Shown: positions 26,354 to 34,736 of the stretch, one piece after another | How the letters are laid out: each line of letters begins with the position of its first letter | Position numbering within the stretch: the first letter of the stretch is position 1 | From: Clostridia bacterium | Lineage (GTDB): Bacteria; Bacillota; Clostridia; Oscillospirales; CAG-272 | DNA: 45,855 bases | Assembly: GCA_017453255.1 (NCBI GenBank) | Contig: JAFTKN010000006.1 | Coordinates: forward strand, 1-45,855 | Reading direction: 5' to 3' | The notes under the pieces: generated by a model | The model's input: the letters and a program-made list of their open reading frames with translations, nothing else | The model's database searches: none | What the model was told of the DNA's origin: nothing | Translations under genes and position numbers: made by a program

Positions 26354-26491
26354 AATGCCTTTTTCTTTATTTTATGCAAGTTTTTAATTAATTATTATAT
26401 ATAAAAATATTTAAAAGCCTTTATCTATCATAAAGCTCCGTATATTACACTTGATAGACGAGTTTGACTGGGTTTTCTGTGCCTAACCTTT

Positions 26492-26518
26492 TTAGCAATT
26501 ATTTTTTTCGAGTGCTAA
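26492..26518. promoter_or_regulatory. CIRCE-like element 3
   Basis: TTAGCAATT, 9-bp spacer, GAGTGCTAA: a perfect right half and a left half with two changes. It is located between the terminator of the upstream glycosidase gene and element 2, about 230 bp before the hrcA promoter. The rest of 26354-26491 is A/T-rich with nothing recognisable. Confidence 0.75.
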
Positions 26519-26534
26519 ATTGAAAAATAGAACA

Positions 26535-26560
26535 AAAAACGCACCCCAAATGGAGTGCGT
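26535..26560 (-). terminator. Terminator of the lipoprotein glycosidase gene
   Basis: ACGCACTCC pairs with GGGGTGCGT (one G-T) around an ATTT loop, followed by six T on the minus strand. Confidence 0.9.
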
Positions 26561-26574
26561 CTTTCATTATTAAA

Positions 26575-29484
26575 TTAGTCAACTACAACGTAGCAAGGAT
26601 TCTCAGTAACTCTAATTGTAACGAAGCCATCAACAATTTCAAGATCTGTATGTACACCATCTATATCCTGATTCTTGCTATCTGCTTCAACAAGTGTAGC
26701 ACTTTCTACATTGCCAACATAGAGCTTGTAGCTATTTACAACTGTATCATTGGAGGTTGGGCACCATGCTGCATATGCAACATCACCCTCGTCACTTTCA
26801 TATTGATATACCCAAACGTCATCTCTACCTGTTGCAAGCTCCTTAACGAATCTCTTGTCGCCAAGAGTATTTTTAAGTGTGTATAGGTAGTAGTAGCCAT
26901 CCTTAGCAACCATATGGTAGCTATTATCAATTGAAATGCCTGTAGTGTTAGCAGGTGTCTTCATATCATCAACAAGAACCCACTTAGAAACGTCCTTACC
27001 ATCTGCGTCCTTTTCGGTAATTTGAACTGCTCTCTTTCCGTCAGCATCAAGTCTAACTGGTGAGCCATCCTCAAGGAACTCGTAAGCCCAGATACCACAG
27101 GTACCATACTTACCAACAGCTGTCATTTCATTTGTATATACGTCCTCGCACATGTATAATGTTGCCTTATCCATACCAATTGCAGACATGATAAGGAATG
27201 CTCTTGTGAGCCACATGCCTTGAATTTCACGAGCTCTCTCAATGATACCCAAAGGTGTGTTTACATAATCGCCATATACGTGTGCTGATGTAGGTGTTTC
27301 GTAGGATTGGTTTGTATCCCAGCCGAACTCTGTAAGCCAAATTTCAACGCCTGGATAATACTTATCTCTGTACTCAATAAGCTTACTGAGTGCATCAGCA
27401 AGTCCGTATTCTTCAGGGCTTACACCTACTGTTATTGTTTGTCCGTTAAGAGTAAAGCTCTTACCGAAATATGTATGATAGTTAAATGCGTCAATAGCGA
27501 TACAACCATCTGTTCTGTTTGCTCTCATCCAGTAAACCATAGATGTAATGTATCTGTTACCTAGACCTGCAAGACCTGACATAGCAAGCTTAATATCTGG
27601 ATCTGCGTTTTTACCACCGAAGAAATATGTGAATTGGTCTGGGTTGTAAACATCAGCAAGAAGTGTTCTCTGATGTCCGTCATATGCTGCAGATTGAAGA
27701 GCTGCGAGCTGATATGGTGTAGCACCAGCCTGATCCTCACCATTTGGCTCGTTACCAATTTCAATCCATTGAATGTAGTTACGTCCTACTGCTGAATCAG
27801 CTGACATATCCGAGTGCTTAACAGCGTTTTCATGTAAGTAGCCCATTTTACTGCTTCCATAACGAGCTGCATACTGATAAATAAGGTCAGCTATTGCTGC
27901 GTATGTTTGTGGATCATATTTTTCGTCCCAAGTAGCGATTGTACCACTGAGCTTACCTGTTTCATAATCGTATACTCTTGCAGGGCTTGATGACTCATTC
28001 CATTGTAAGCAAGGAATGATTAAAAGGTTAGCCTCAGACTCTGAAAAGAGCTTGTATGTTGCATCAAAGTTACCAACAACTGTATTTGAAAGAAGTGTTG
28101 ACTTGTTAGGGAATGAAGCATTACTGTATGCCCAACCAACGTTGTGGTATTCACGAACAACTGTTGTAGCAGCAAGCTGTTCAACTGTACAGTAACCACC
28201 ACCTGAACCAAGAAGTGCACACTGTCCCATCATTTCGCCCATTGTTGGAAGCTTATGAATTGTTTCGCCAATAATTGTTTCTTCAGATTCGCTTGTCTGA
28301 TATCCGTAGAATAAAACCTCTTCTGGTGAGCCACCGTCAACGAATGAAACCTGAAGGTATCTGATTTCCGCGTCAATCTTAAACTCTGTCCAGCCACCCT
28401 CTACGAGTTGATCCTGTGTTAGTGTAATTGAGCCATCCCAAGCATCTGGTGTCTGGAAGTCAGCCGCATTCTTCGCCCAACGAACTGTAACATCTCTTGA
28501 AATCTGGAATGATGTATATTCCATGTAATCCGCCTTGCCACACTTAGGACATGCCTTATCCTCGCCTACATCCTTTGGATCGATAAGCTTATCATATCCA
28601 TAGTTTGCACAGTCGATATTACGACAGAAATAAACGCCTTCCTTATCATAATAGTCTTTTTCAACAACAAACCTTGAGTAGAACAAATAAACACTATCAA
28701 TATAGTGATTAAACTCTAAATCGAAGATTGGTGAAATTGTTGTTCCGAATCTTTCCTCAAAGGCAGTTCTTGTATGGTTATGGAATGCATATCCAGCAGG
28801 ATAATAGAATCTATCCATACCTGTAACTGGTAAATCCCATATATCATCACCACGTGGGTCACCGACAATATCACTCTCGTCAATAAGTGTAGAAGCGTCC
28901 TTAATTACCTCACCGAGATAAACGCTATCCACCTTGTCAGGATCAAGGTGAACAATATCAATACCACCAACTCTTATTGTTTCAATAGTACTAAACTCAC
29001 TACCGAGCTTTGCCTGAACAGCAAAATAATGCTTTTCCTCAGCACCAGCTGTCATACCATCTATTACAATAGTCTTAACCTCACCATCGCCAGTCATTGT
29101 GAAGTCAATCTTTGTAGCCTTAGTATAGTTCTTTGAAGTTATTTCCTTTGTGCTTTTTCTAAGCTCAAGCTCAGCGCCATCGCCGATTACGTTAATTTTA
29201 AGTGTAATTGAGTTTTCAGCAATCTCAACAACTCTTAAATACTTAATAATAGGTGTGATTGAGCCAGTTGGGATAACAACATCTTCATCATCGCCATCGA
29301 TTGGTGGATTAATTATGTCACCGCCACCAGTTCCAGTTCCACCAGTTCCAGTTCCACCTGAGCCTGTTTCCTCACCAGGACCATCATCTGGGTCACCAGC
29401 GTTATTACAGGAGCATGATGAAATAATAGGCACTATTAACACTATAAGCATAATTAATAGAACCGCTAAAAGTTTTTTCTTCAT
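26575..29484 (-). CDS. Lipoprotein with a clan GH-A-like glycosidase domain
   Basis: A 969-residue exported lipoprotein. The signal peptide ends in a lipobox (ISSC, Cys24), followed by a Gly/Thr-rich linker (about 30-60). A fibronectin-III-like domain lies at about 78-175. A cysteine cluster (CRNIDC near 286 and CPKCG near 314) sits before a discoidin-like beta region. The catalytic TIM-barrel covers about 440-850, with the pattern of a retaining clan GH-A enzyme: an acid/base Glu in IEIGNEPNG (about 578) and a nucleophile Glu in WLTEFGWDT (about 719). The family is uncertain; GH39, GH5 or an unclassified GH-A group are possible. It has a near-consensus promoter and a terminator of its own. 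It may cut extracellular glycan before uptake; the substrate is unknown. Confidence 0.8.
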   Translation of the reverse strand: MKKKLLAVLLIMLIVLIVPIISSCSCNNAGDPDDGPGEETGSGGTGTGGTGTGGGDIINPPIDGDDEDVVIPTGSITPIIKYLRVVEIAENSITLKINVIGDGAELELRKSTKEITSKNYTKATKIDFTMTGDGEVKTIVIDGMTAGAEEKHYFAVQAKLGSEFSTIETIRVGGIDIVHLDPDKVDSVYLGEVIKDASTLIDESDIVGDPRGDDIWDLPVTGMDRFYYPAGYAFHNHTRTAFEERFGTTISPIFDLEFNHYIDSVYLFYSRFVVEKDYYDKEGVYFCRNIDCANYGYDKLIDPKDVGEDKACPKCGKADYMEYTSFQISRDVTVRWAKNAADFQTPDAWDGSITLTQDQLVEGGWTEFKIDAEIRYLQVSFVDGGSPEEVLFYGYQTSESEETIIGETIHKLPTMGEMMGQCALLGSGGGYCTVEQLAATTVVREYHNVGWAYSNASFPNKSTLLSNTVVGNFDATYKLFSESEANLLIIPCLQWNESSSPARVYDYETGKLSGTIATWDEKYDPQTYAAIADLIYQYAARYGSSKMGYLHENAVKHSDMSADSAVGRNYIQWIEIGNEPNGEDQAGATPYQLAALQSAAYDGHQRTLLADVYNPDQFTYFFGGKNADPDIKLAMSGLAGLGNRYITSMVYWMRANRTDGCIAIDAFNYHTYFGKSFTLNGQTITVGVSPEEYGLADALSKLIEYRDKYYPGVEIWLTEFGWDTNQSYETPTSAHVYGDYVNTPLGIIERAREIQGMWLTRAFLIMSAIGMDKATLYMCEDVYTNEMTAVGKYGTCGIWAYEFLEDGSPVRLDADGKRAVQITEKDADGKDVSKWVLVDDMKTPANTTGISIDNSYHMVAKDGYYYLYTLKNTLGDKRFVKELATGRDDVWVYQYESDEGDVAYAAWCPTSNDTVVNSYKLYVGNVESATLVEADSKNQDIDGVHTDLEIVDGFVTIRVTENPCYVVVD

Positions 29485-29552
29485 TTCTTTTCCTCCGAAA
29501 GTGTTTTAAGCACACAAATCTAATCATAAATTAGAGATTTATACACGTATAT

Positions 29553-29581
29553 ATATTACAATAAATTACCTTTTTTGTCAA
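29553..29581 (-). promoter_or_regulatory. Promoter of the lipoprotein glycosidase gene
   Basis: Minus strand TTGACA (29576-29581), 17-bp spacer, TAATAT (29553-29558). This gives a leader of about 60 nt before the start codon at 29484, with a GGAGG ribosome binding site. Confidence 0.8.
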
Positions 29582-29712
29582 GCGATTTTATACTTTTTTA
29601 ACAAACAAAAGGGCTTAAAAAACACTTTTCTGCACATTTTCACAAAATTTAAGTTTTTTTCCTTTGTTTTTGGTTAGCATTTTTATTTATATTGCACAAA
29701 GGCATTTTTTCA

Positions 29713-30333
29713 TTAATTTGTATTAGTTGAATTGTCAGCTGCCTCATCATCAGTAACAGGTGTCTCCTCTTCTGTTTCCTCTGGAGGTCGAGGAGGTATT
29801 GGCGTTTGACTATAAAGACTTTCAAAGCAATCAATTACATATCTCGAATCATATCTGACACCTAAAATATGTATCACTCTAAGTCCTGCATAATTATACG
29901 ATGATAGGGGCCTATCAAGGGCATCATTTGAATTTGCGCAAACATAGATTTCATCATCTGTTATTTGCGTTACGACCAATGTATGATAAAAGTCCCCTGC
30001 ATCATTTTGTAGCTGAATTAAATCTCCAAGCTCTGCGTTTTCAAGTGTGGTGCTCTCCGCAAATGGTCCGACTTCTGTGTTGCCTACAAAGAAATCATAA
30101 AAATAATCAACTCCAGTCCACGATGCGCTACGTCTGTTTAATGAAAGATAGTACCATCCACTTATAGCGGTAAAGTTCATTACACAGCTTCCTGCTAAAA
30201 CGCATTGGGAAGCAAAATTAGTACAATTACCTCCTATTCCCTCAAAGCGATAATACAGGGGGTTTCTTGCAAGTGCAAATTTTCTTGCATACATAACTGC
30301 TCGATCACGAAGATATTCTTTTTCTAAAATCAT
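29713..30333 (-). CDS. Putative amidase-domain protein (Amidase_6-like)
   Basis: A protein of 206 residues from the ATG at 30333, which has an AGGAG ribosome binding site; an in-frame ATG at 30357 has none. The sequence matches the 'putative amidase domain' family of Clostridia: YARKFALARNPLYYRFEG, then GGNCTNFASQCV with the likely catalytic Cys (about 37), a WYY..W segment, GDLIQLQ and a later His in FYHTLVV. The fold is NlpC/P60-like, and members are thought to act on the cell wall. No signal peptide is visible, which is odd for a wall enzyme. The C-terminal 35 residues are a Pro/Glu/Thr-rich low-complexity tail. Confidence 0.8.
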   Translation of the reverse strand: MILEKEYLRDRAVMYARKFALARNPLYYRFEGIGGNCTNFASQCVLAGSCVMNFTAISGWYYLSLNRRSASWTGVDYFYDFFVGNTEVGPFAESTTLENAELGDLIQLQNDAGDFYHTLVVTQITDDEIYVCANSNDALDRPLSSYNYAGLRVIHILGVRYDSRYVIDCFESLYSQTPIPPRPPEETEEETPVTDDEAADNSTNTN

Positions 30334-30390
30334 AAAAATCACGCTCCTACAATACATATTATGTAGAAAAAATTTTTTGTTGAGGAAATT

Positions 30391-31356
30391 ATGGAAAATT
30401 TTTATCTCGCTTTACCCATTATGCTTGCCTTGGGGGTTGTATTTGTAAACGGCTTTACCGATGCGCCAAACGCAATAGCCACAGCAGTTGCTGCAAAAGC
30501 ACTAAGTCTAAGGAATGCGTGTCTTTTATGTGGCATTTTCAATTTGCTTGGCTGTTTTTTCTTTTCACTATTTAGTGGACAGGTTATTGATACAATTTTT
30601 TCAATAATTAATTTAGAGAACACAAAAAGCACCTATCTTTGTGTCATAAGTGGACTTTTTACGACCATTCTTTTTGGTATAATCGCTTGGCTATTAAAAA
30701 TGCCGTCAAGTGAAAGCCACGCGTTGATTTGTAGTCTTCTTGGAGCAACGCTGGTTTTTGGTAAGGGAAGCATTGTAAAAGAAGCATTATACATAATAAT
30801 TTGTATGATTGCTTCCTGTCTGCTTTCCTTTTTGATTGCTTTCTTTATAGGGCGAAGGAACAAAAACGAAAAAAGGTCCAATCTAATTCTAACAATGTGT
30901 CTGCTTTCAGCCATGCACGGTGCTCAGGATGGGCAAAAATTCATTGCCTCGCTTATGTTTTTGGGTAGTTTTATGCACACGCAGTCGCCTGTTTTTGAAA
31001 AGCTGCCTCTTTCCATTCTCGTCTCTGTATTTATGCTTTTAGGCTCACTATTAGGGGGCAAGCGTATAATTGAAACGATAGGAGAAAAAACCTCGAAAAT
31101 AAATTATTCAAGTGCGTTCTCTTCCGACCTTTCCTCAATTCTTACCATATGTGCTTGCTCACTTTTTGGATTACCTGTAAGCACAGGAAACATACGCATA
31201 TTTTCGATTATCGGCGCAGGAGTGTCGATAAAACAGCCTATAAACAAAAAAACAGCAGGGTTAGCATTGCTAATTTCTGTGCTAACCCTGCCATTCTGTT
31301 TTTTTATTGGTTATATTATTTGCTATATGCTTCAGCCCATTCAGGCAATGATTTGA
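30391..31356 (+). CDS. PiT-family inorganic phosphate transporter
   Basis: A 321-residue membrane protein with about nine to ten hydrophobic segments. The two PiT signature repeats are visible: GFTDAPNAIATAVAAKAL (about 21-38) and MHGAQDGQKFIASL (about 175-188). The family couples phosphate uptake to protons or sodium. The protein is short but contains both halves. It starts 57 bp from the divergent amidase-domain gene, with a GAGG ribosome binding site. Its last 41 bp overlap the convergent pseudouridine synthase gene, and a terminator-like stem lies inside its 3' coding part. No phoU-like gene is next to it. Confidence 0.9.
   Translation: MENFYLALPIMLALGVVFVNGFTDAPNAIATAVAAKALSLRNACLLCGIFNLLGCFFFSLFSGQVIDTIFSIINLENTKSTYLCVISGLFTTILFGIIAWLLKMPSSESHALICSLLGATLVFGKGSIVKEALYIIICMIASCLLSFLIAFFIGRRNKNEKRSNLILTMCLLSAMHGAQDGQKFIASLMFLGSFMHTQSPVFEKLPLSILVSVFMLLGSLLGGKRIIETIGEKTSKINYSSAFSSDLSSILTICACSLFGLPVSTGNIRIFSIIGAGVSIKQPINKKTAGLALLISVLTLPFCFFIGYIICYMLQPIQAMI
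31246..31307. terminator. Terminator hairpin inside the 3' coding region of the PiT gene
   Basis: A 12-bp perfect stem (31255-31266 with 31280-31291) with a 13-nt loop. Read on the minus strand it ends the pseudouridine synthase gene, with a T-run from the A-tract at 31246-31252. On the plus strand TTTTTTT follows a few bases later (31299-31305), still inside the transporter frame, where it encodes Phe-Phe. Confidence 0.8.
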
Positions 31357-31942
31357 ATAGCATTTTTTCCTTAGTTTTTGGATTTATAAGCTCAATCTCG
31401 CAAGAATGGAGTCTAATTTTATTGTTATCTCTTGCACCATATTTTCCGTCACCATACAAAGGAAAGCCTCGTGATGAAAGCTGAACTCTTATTTGATGTG
31501 TTCTTCCTGTGTGTAGTCTTATTTTTAGAAGCGAAAGCTGTTTTTCTGTATCAGCTCCTATTTGACTGTATTCCAAAATTGCCTCTTTTGCACCTGCACG
31601 CTTGTTTTTAACTACAAAGGACTTGTTTTTCAGTCTGTCATGATAGAGAAAATCCTTCATTTCTCCCTCTTTTTCAGTTATGCCGTGACATAGGCAAATA
31701 TAGGCTTTTTTAAACACTCTGTCGACAATTTGCTTTGAAAGTGAAGACGCCGAGTGTTGATTTTTAGCATATACAATTAATCCTGTTGTTCCTATGTCAA
31801 GCCTATGAATCGGATATATTTCGCTTTTTATCTGCTCTGATAAAATATCTACTAAATTTTCCTTTTCACTTTTTTGAGAGGAGATTCCATAAGGCTTTTC
31901 GCATACCAAAAGCTCACTATCCTCATAATAAATTTTTATCAT
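31316..31942 (-). CDS. RluA-family pseudouridine synthase
   Basis: A 208-residue enzyme that isomerises uridine in rRNA or tRNA. The catalytic motif HRLDIGTTGLIVYAK is present with Asp49, and RTHQIRVQLSSRGFPLYGDGKYG is the usual C-terminal signature. It lacks the N-terminal S4 domain of RluC/RluD, placing it with short RluA-like forms. Its target base cannot be told. It overlaps the PiT gene tail to tail. A GAGG ribosome binding site precedes the ATG; gpmI ends 43 bp upstream with a terminator between. Confidence 0.92.
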   Translation of the reverse strand: MIKIYYEDSELLVCEKPYGISSQKSEKENLVDILSEQIKSEIYPIHRLDIGTTGLIVYAKNQHSASSLSKQIVDRVFKKAYICLCHGITEKEGEMKDFLYHDRLKNKSFVVKNKRAGAKEAILEYSQIGADTEKQLSLLKIRLHTGRTHQIRVQLSSRGFPLYGDGKYGARDNNKIRLHSCEIELINPKTKEKMLFKSLPEWAEAYSK

Positions 31943-31953
31943 ATATCCTCGTT

Positions 31954-31981
31954 TTTAAAAGGGCTGAAAAATCAGCCCTTT
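31954..31981 (-). terminator. Terminator of gpmI
   Basis: AAAGGGCTGA (31958-31967) pairs with TCAGCCCTTT (31972-31981) around AAAA. A short T-tract follows on the minus strand, just before the pseudouridine synthase start. Confidence 0.75.
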
Positions 31982-31984
31982 CCT

Positions 31985-33637
31985 TTATTTAACATTGATA
32001 ATTGACTCATCCCACATATCTGGTGCAGTATAGCCTAAGAAATTAACAGCAGTTGCGGCAACATTTGAAAGACCAAATGCTCCGTTATCACTCTTAACCT
32101 CATATTTATCGCTATAATAGTTATCATAAACGATAAATGGAACAGGATTTAATGTGTGGCTTGTCTTTGCCTTATAGCTTCCATCCTTATTTGTCTTTGG
32201 ATTTCCTGCCTTGTCAAGCTCATACATTTCGTCTGCGTTTCCATGGTCAGCTGTTATAAGTGCAACTCCCTGCAAAGCATCAACAACGTCTAAAATTCTT
32301 TTCAACTGAAGGTCAAGTGCCTCCATTGAGCATCTTGTAGCTAAGATGTTTCCTGTGTGTCCAACCATATCACCATTTGGGAAATTTACTCTTAGGCAAG
32401 CATATTTGCCACTGTTTAAGCACTCTATGAGCTTATCTGTAATTTCAGCACATTTCATCCAAGGTCTTTGCTCAAATGGTACAACGTCAGATGGAACCTC
32501 AATATAGGTTTCAAGCTTTTCATCAAACTTACCACTCTTATTTCCGTTCCAGAAATAGGTTACGTGTCCATACTTTTGTGTCTCAGAAATTGCAAGCTGT
32601 GAAATTCCTGTATTTGCAAGATACTCGCCCATTGTATTAGTAATCTCTGGTGGATTTACAAGATAATTAGATGGGATATGAAGGTCACCATCATACTCAA
32701 GCATGCCTGCATAAACTACCTTTGGATATCTAACTCTATCAAATTTATCAAAGCACTCATCGTCAAACGCCTTTGAAATTTCGATAGCACGGTCACCTCT
32801 AAAGTTATAAAAAATTACGCTATCTCCGTCATTAATTGTACCAACAGGCTCACCATTTTCACTGATTACAAATGGTGGAAGGTCTTGGTCAATAACCTTG
32901 TACTCATTTCTGTAAGCCTCAACAGCCTCTTTCGCTGATGCAAACTGTCTTCCCTCACCTAAAACATGAGTCTTCCAGCCAAGCTCAACCATCTTCCAGT
33001 TAGCCTCGTATCTATCCATTGTAATAACCATACGTCCGCCACCAGATGCGATTTTAATATCGAAGCTATCATCACGAAGTGATGCAATATAATCCTCAAA
33101 TGGATTAATGTATTCAAGAGCACTTGTTTCTCCAACATCACGGCCGTCAATTAGAATGTGAAGTCTAACCTTAGATACGCTTTCCTTCTTAGCTTGATTA
33201 ATCATAGCCTTAAGGTGGTCAATATGAGAGTGCACATTACCATCAGAGAAAAGACCGATAAAATGTAAAACGCCATTGTTTTCCTTTACATTGGAAACTA
33301 CCTTTTGCCATGTAGCAGATGCAAACATTTTTCCATTTTCGATTGATTGTGAAACGAGCTTAGCACCCTGTGCAAAAACCTGTCCTGAGCCAAGAGCATT
33401 ATGTCCAACCTCAGAGTTACCCATATCATCATCACTTGGTAAGCCAACTGCTGTACCATGTGCCTTTAGCTTAACACAAGGATATTTGCTCATAAGCATA
33501 TCAAGTGTTGGAGTATAAGCCTTACTTACTGCATTTGCTTCAGTATCAGGAGCTAATCCAACGCCGTCCATAACGATTGTTAAAACAGGGCCCTTAACTC
33601 CTATAGAATTTGTTAATTTGTTTAAAGTCTTTGCCAT
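31985..33637 (-). CDS. gpmI: 2,3-bisphosphoglycerate-independent phosphoglycerate mutase
   Basis: A 550-residue alkaline-phosphatase-superfamily enzyme of glycolysis that interconverts 3- and 2-phosphoglycerate. The phosphatase domain has Asp24 in VMDGVG and the phospho-acceptor Ser75 in DMGNSEVGHNALG; metal ligands appear later in TADHGNADEM. It is about 40 residues longer than the common 510-residue form, with extra sequence near the C-terminus (tail LNPVPFIVYDNYY onward). A TATAAT -10 (33681-33686) and an ATTTGT-GA-ACAAAT palindrome (33693-33706) lie upstream. The palindrome may be an operator; no good -35 is seen. Confidence 0.95.
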   Translation of the reverse strand: MAKTLNKLTNSIGVKGPVLTIVMDGVGLAPDTEANAVSKAYTPTLDMLMSKYPCVKLKAHGTAVGLPSDDDMGNSEVGHNALGSGQVFAQGAKLVSQSIENGKMFASATWQKVVSNVKENNGVLHFIGLFSDGNVHSHIDHLKAMINQAKKESVSKVRLHILIDGRDVGETSALEYINPFEDYIASLRDDSFDIKIASGGGRMVITMDRYEANWKMVELGWKTHVLGEGRQFASAKEAVEAYRNEYKVIDQDLPPFVISENGEPVGTINDGDSVIFYNFRGDRAIEISKAFDDECFDKFDRVRYPKVVYAGMLEYDGDLHIPSNYLVNPPEITNTMGEYLANTGISQLAISETQKYGHVTYFWNGNKSGKFDEKLETYIEVPSDVVPFEQRPWMKCAEITDKLIECLNSGKYACLRVNFPNGDMVGHTGNILATRCSMEALDLQLKRILDVVDALQGVALITADHGNADEMYELDKAGNPKTNKDGSYKAKTSHTLNPVPFIVYDNYYSDKYEVKSDNGAFGLSNVAATAVNFLGYTAPDMWDESIINVK

Positions 33638-33692
33638 TTTATTTACCTCACTTTTTAAGCTTGAAAATTTTTCCTTTAATATTATACACTAC

Positions 33693-33706
33693 ATTTGTGA
33701 ACAAAT
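33693..33706. promoter_or_regulatory. Palindrome just upstream of the gpmI -10 box
   Basis: ATTTGT and ACAAAT arms flank a 2-bp centre, in the spacer of the likely gpmI promoter. It could bind a regulator, but a symmetric A/T-rich sequence of this size can arise by chance. Confidence 0.3.
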
Positions 33707-33726
33707 TTTGAACATATACAAATATA

Positions 33727-33756
33727 TTGACTTTTTTAATATTATTATGTTAGAAT
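33727..33756 (+). promoter_or_regulatory. Promoter of the UPF0340 gene
   Basis: TTGACT (33727-33732), 18-bp spacer, TAGAAT (33751-33756), with an AAGGAG ribosome binding site at 33775-33780. Confidence 0.75.
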
Positions 33757-33786
33757 GTTATAAAATCAATTATTAAGGAGTTTTTT

Positions 33787-34323
33787 ATGACTATCAAGGA
33801 ACAATGTGCCTCTGCAACAAGAGCCTTGTGTGAAGCTTCAAAAGCACAAAGGGGCGATATTTTTATTGTTGGTTGCTCAACGAGTGAGGTTTTAGGTGAT
33901 AAAATAGGTACTAACTCTGATATTGATACAGCTAAAGAAATCTTTGAGGGAATATATTCGGTGCTTAAGGAGCTTGGCATTTTTATGGCTGTTCAATGCT
34001 GTGAGCATCTCAATCGTGCTATTGTAATCGAAAAAGCATCTATGGCTACTAACAAAGTCAATGTTATTCCTCAAAAAAAGGCTGGTGGCTCATTAGCAAC
34101 TATTGCATATAATTCCTTTGATGAGCCAATTGTTGTTGAGGAAATAAAGGCAGATTTAGGAATAGATATAGGTAACACATTAATTGGTATGCATCTTAAA
34201 AGTGTAGCTGTTCCTGTAAGGCTTGAAATTAACAAAATCGGACACGCCCCCGTAGTTTTTGCTCGTACACGACCAAAATTCATTGGTGGAATCAGAGCTA
34301 TTTATAACGAGGATTTAATGTAA
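33787..34323 (+). CDS. UPF0340 (YwlG-like) family protein
   Basis: A 178-residue cytosolic protein of the conserved YwlG/UPF0340 family (TIGR01440-type). Family features seen: GCSTSEVLGDKIGTNSD (about 29-45), QCCEHLNRAIVIE (about 75-87), KAGGSLATIAY, and DIGNTLIGMHLKSVAVPVR near the end. Structures in the family are known, but the biochemical role is not established as far as I know. It is monocistronic with a clear promoter and a bidirectional terminator. It lies divergently from gpmI. Confidence 0.9.
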   Translation: MTIKEQCASATRALCEASKAQRGDIFIVGCSTSEVLGDKIGTNSDIDTAKEIFEGIYSVLKELGIFMAVQCCEHLNRAIVIEKASMATNKVNVIPQKKAGGSLATIAYNSFDEPIVVEEIKADLGIDIGNTLIGMHLKSVAVPVRLEINKIGHAPVVFARTRPKFIGGIRAIYNEDLM

Positions 34324-34353
34324 AAAATAGGACGAGTAATCTCGTCCTATTTT
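34324..34353. terminator. Bidirectional terminator between UPF0340 and XRE genes
   Basis: AAAATAGGACGAG (34324-34336) pairs perfectly with CTCGTCCTATTTT (34341-34353) around TAAT. Confidence 0.9.
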
Positions 34354-34613
34354 CATTTTTCAGTTTCAAAAAAGTCCTTGTCTATTAGCTCGTCTGTAGT
34401 TACCTTTAGCACCTTAGCTATTGAAAAAAGTTCAATATCAGTGACTGTACGTGAGCAATCCTCAATACGTGAAACAGATCCACGGCAAACATAAACACCC
34501 ATCAACTCTAACAAATTTGACAGCGTTTGTTGATTCATTTTTCTCATTTTTCTGTATTTTTTTACATTTTCGCCAATCATATTCATTCTTTTTCCATCAA
34601 TAATACGTGCCAT
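34353..34613 (-). CDS. XRE-family regulator of the divergent zinc-ribbon gene (predicted)
   Basis: An 86-residue HTH protein from the ATG at 34613, which has a GGGGG ribosome binding site 5 nt upstream; two earlier in-frame ATGs lack one. The HTH region spans about residues 12-68 (NVKKYRKMRKMNQQTLSNLL, a short loop extension, then RGSVSRIEDCSRTVTDIELF). The insert between the second and third helix (LELMGVYVCRG) is longer than in standard Cro/C1 domains. It is divergent from the zinc-ribbon membrane protein gene, and two palindromes containing TAGGACAA lie in the gap. Autoregulation and control of the neighbour are inferred from that layout. Confidence 0.85.
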   Translation of the reverse strand: MARIIDGKRMNMIGENVKKYRKMRKMNQQTLSNLLELMGVYVCRGSVSRIEDCSRTVTDIELFSIAKVLKVTTDELIDKDFFETEK

Positions 34614-34625
34614 ATAACCCCCATT

Positions 34626-34644
34626 TTGTCTTGACATAGGACAA
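34626..34644. promoter_or_regulatory. Operator-like palindrome 1 (imperfect)
   Basis: A 19-bp site with a perfect right half (ATAGGACAA) and a degenerate left half (TTGTC conserved). It overlaps the -35 box of the plus-strand promoter at 34631-34659 and lies just ahead of the XRE start. Confidence 0.6.
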
Positions 34645-34659
34645 TTATTATGATATACT
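34631..34659 (+). promoter_or_regulatory. Promoter of the zinc-ribbon membrane protein gene
   Basis: Consensus TTGACA (34631-34636), 17-bp spacer, TATACT (34654-34659). Both operator-like sites are placed to block it. Confidence 0.85.
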
Positions 34660-34673
34660 ATACCCATAAAAGT

Positions 34674-34694
34674 TTTGTCCTATGATAGGACAAA
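34674..34694. promoter_or_regulatory. Operator-like palindrome 2 (perfect)
   Basis: TTTGTCCTAT and ATAGGACAAA are perfect 10-bp arms around a single G, lying 15-35 bp past the -10 box. Its centre is 49 bp from that of palindrome 1. This is a strong candidate for binding by the divergent XRE protein. Confidence 0.75.
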
Positions 34695-34736
34695 TACAAA
34701 TTTTATACAAAAATTTTGAGGGAGTGACGCAAAAAG

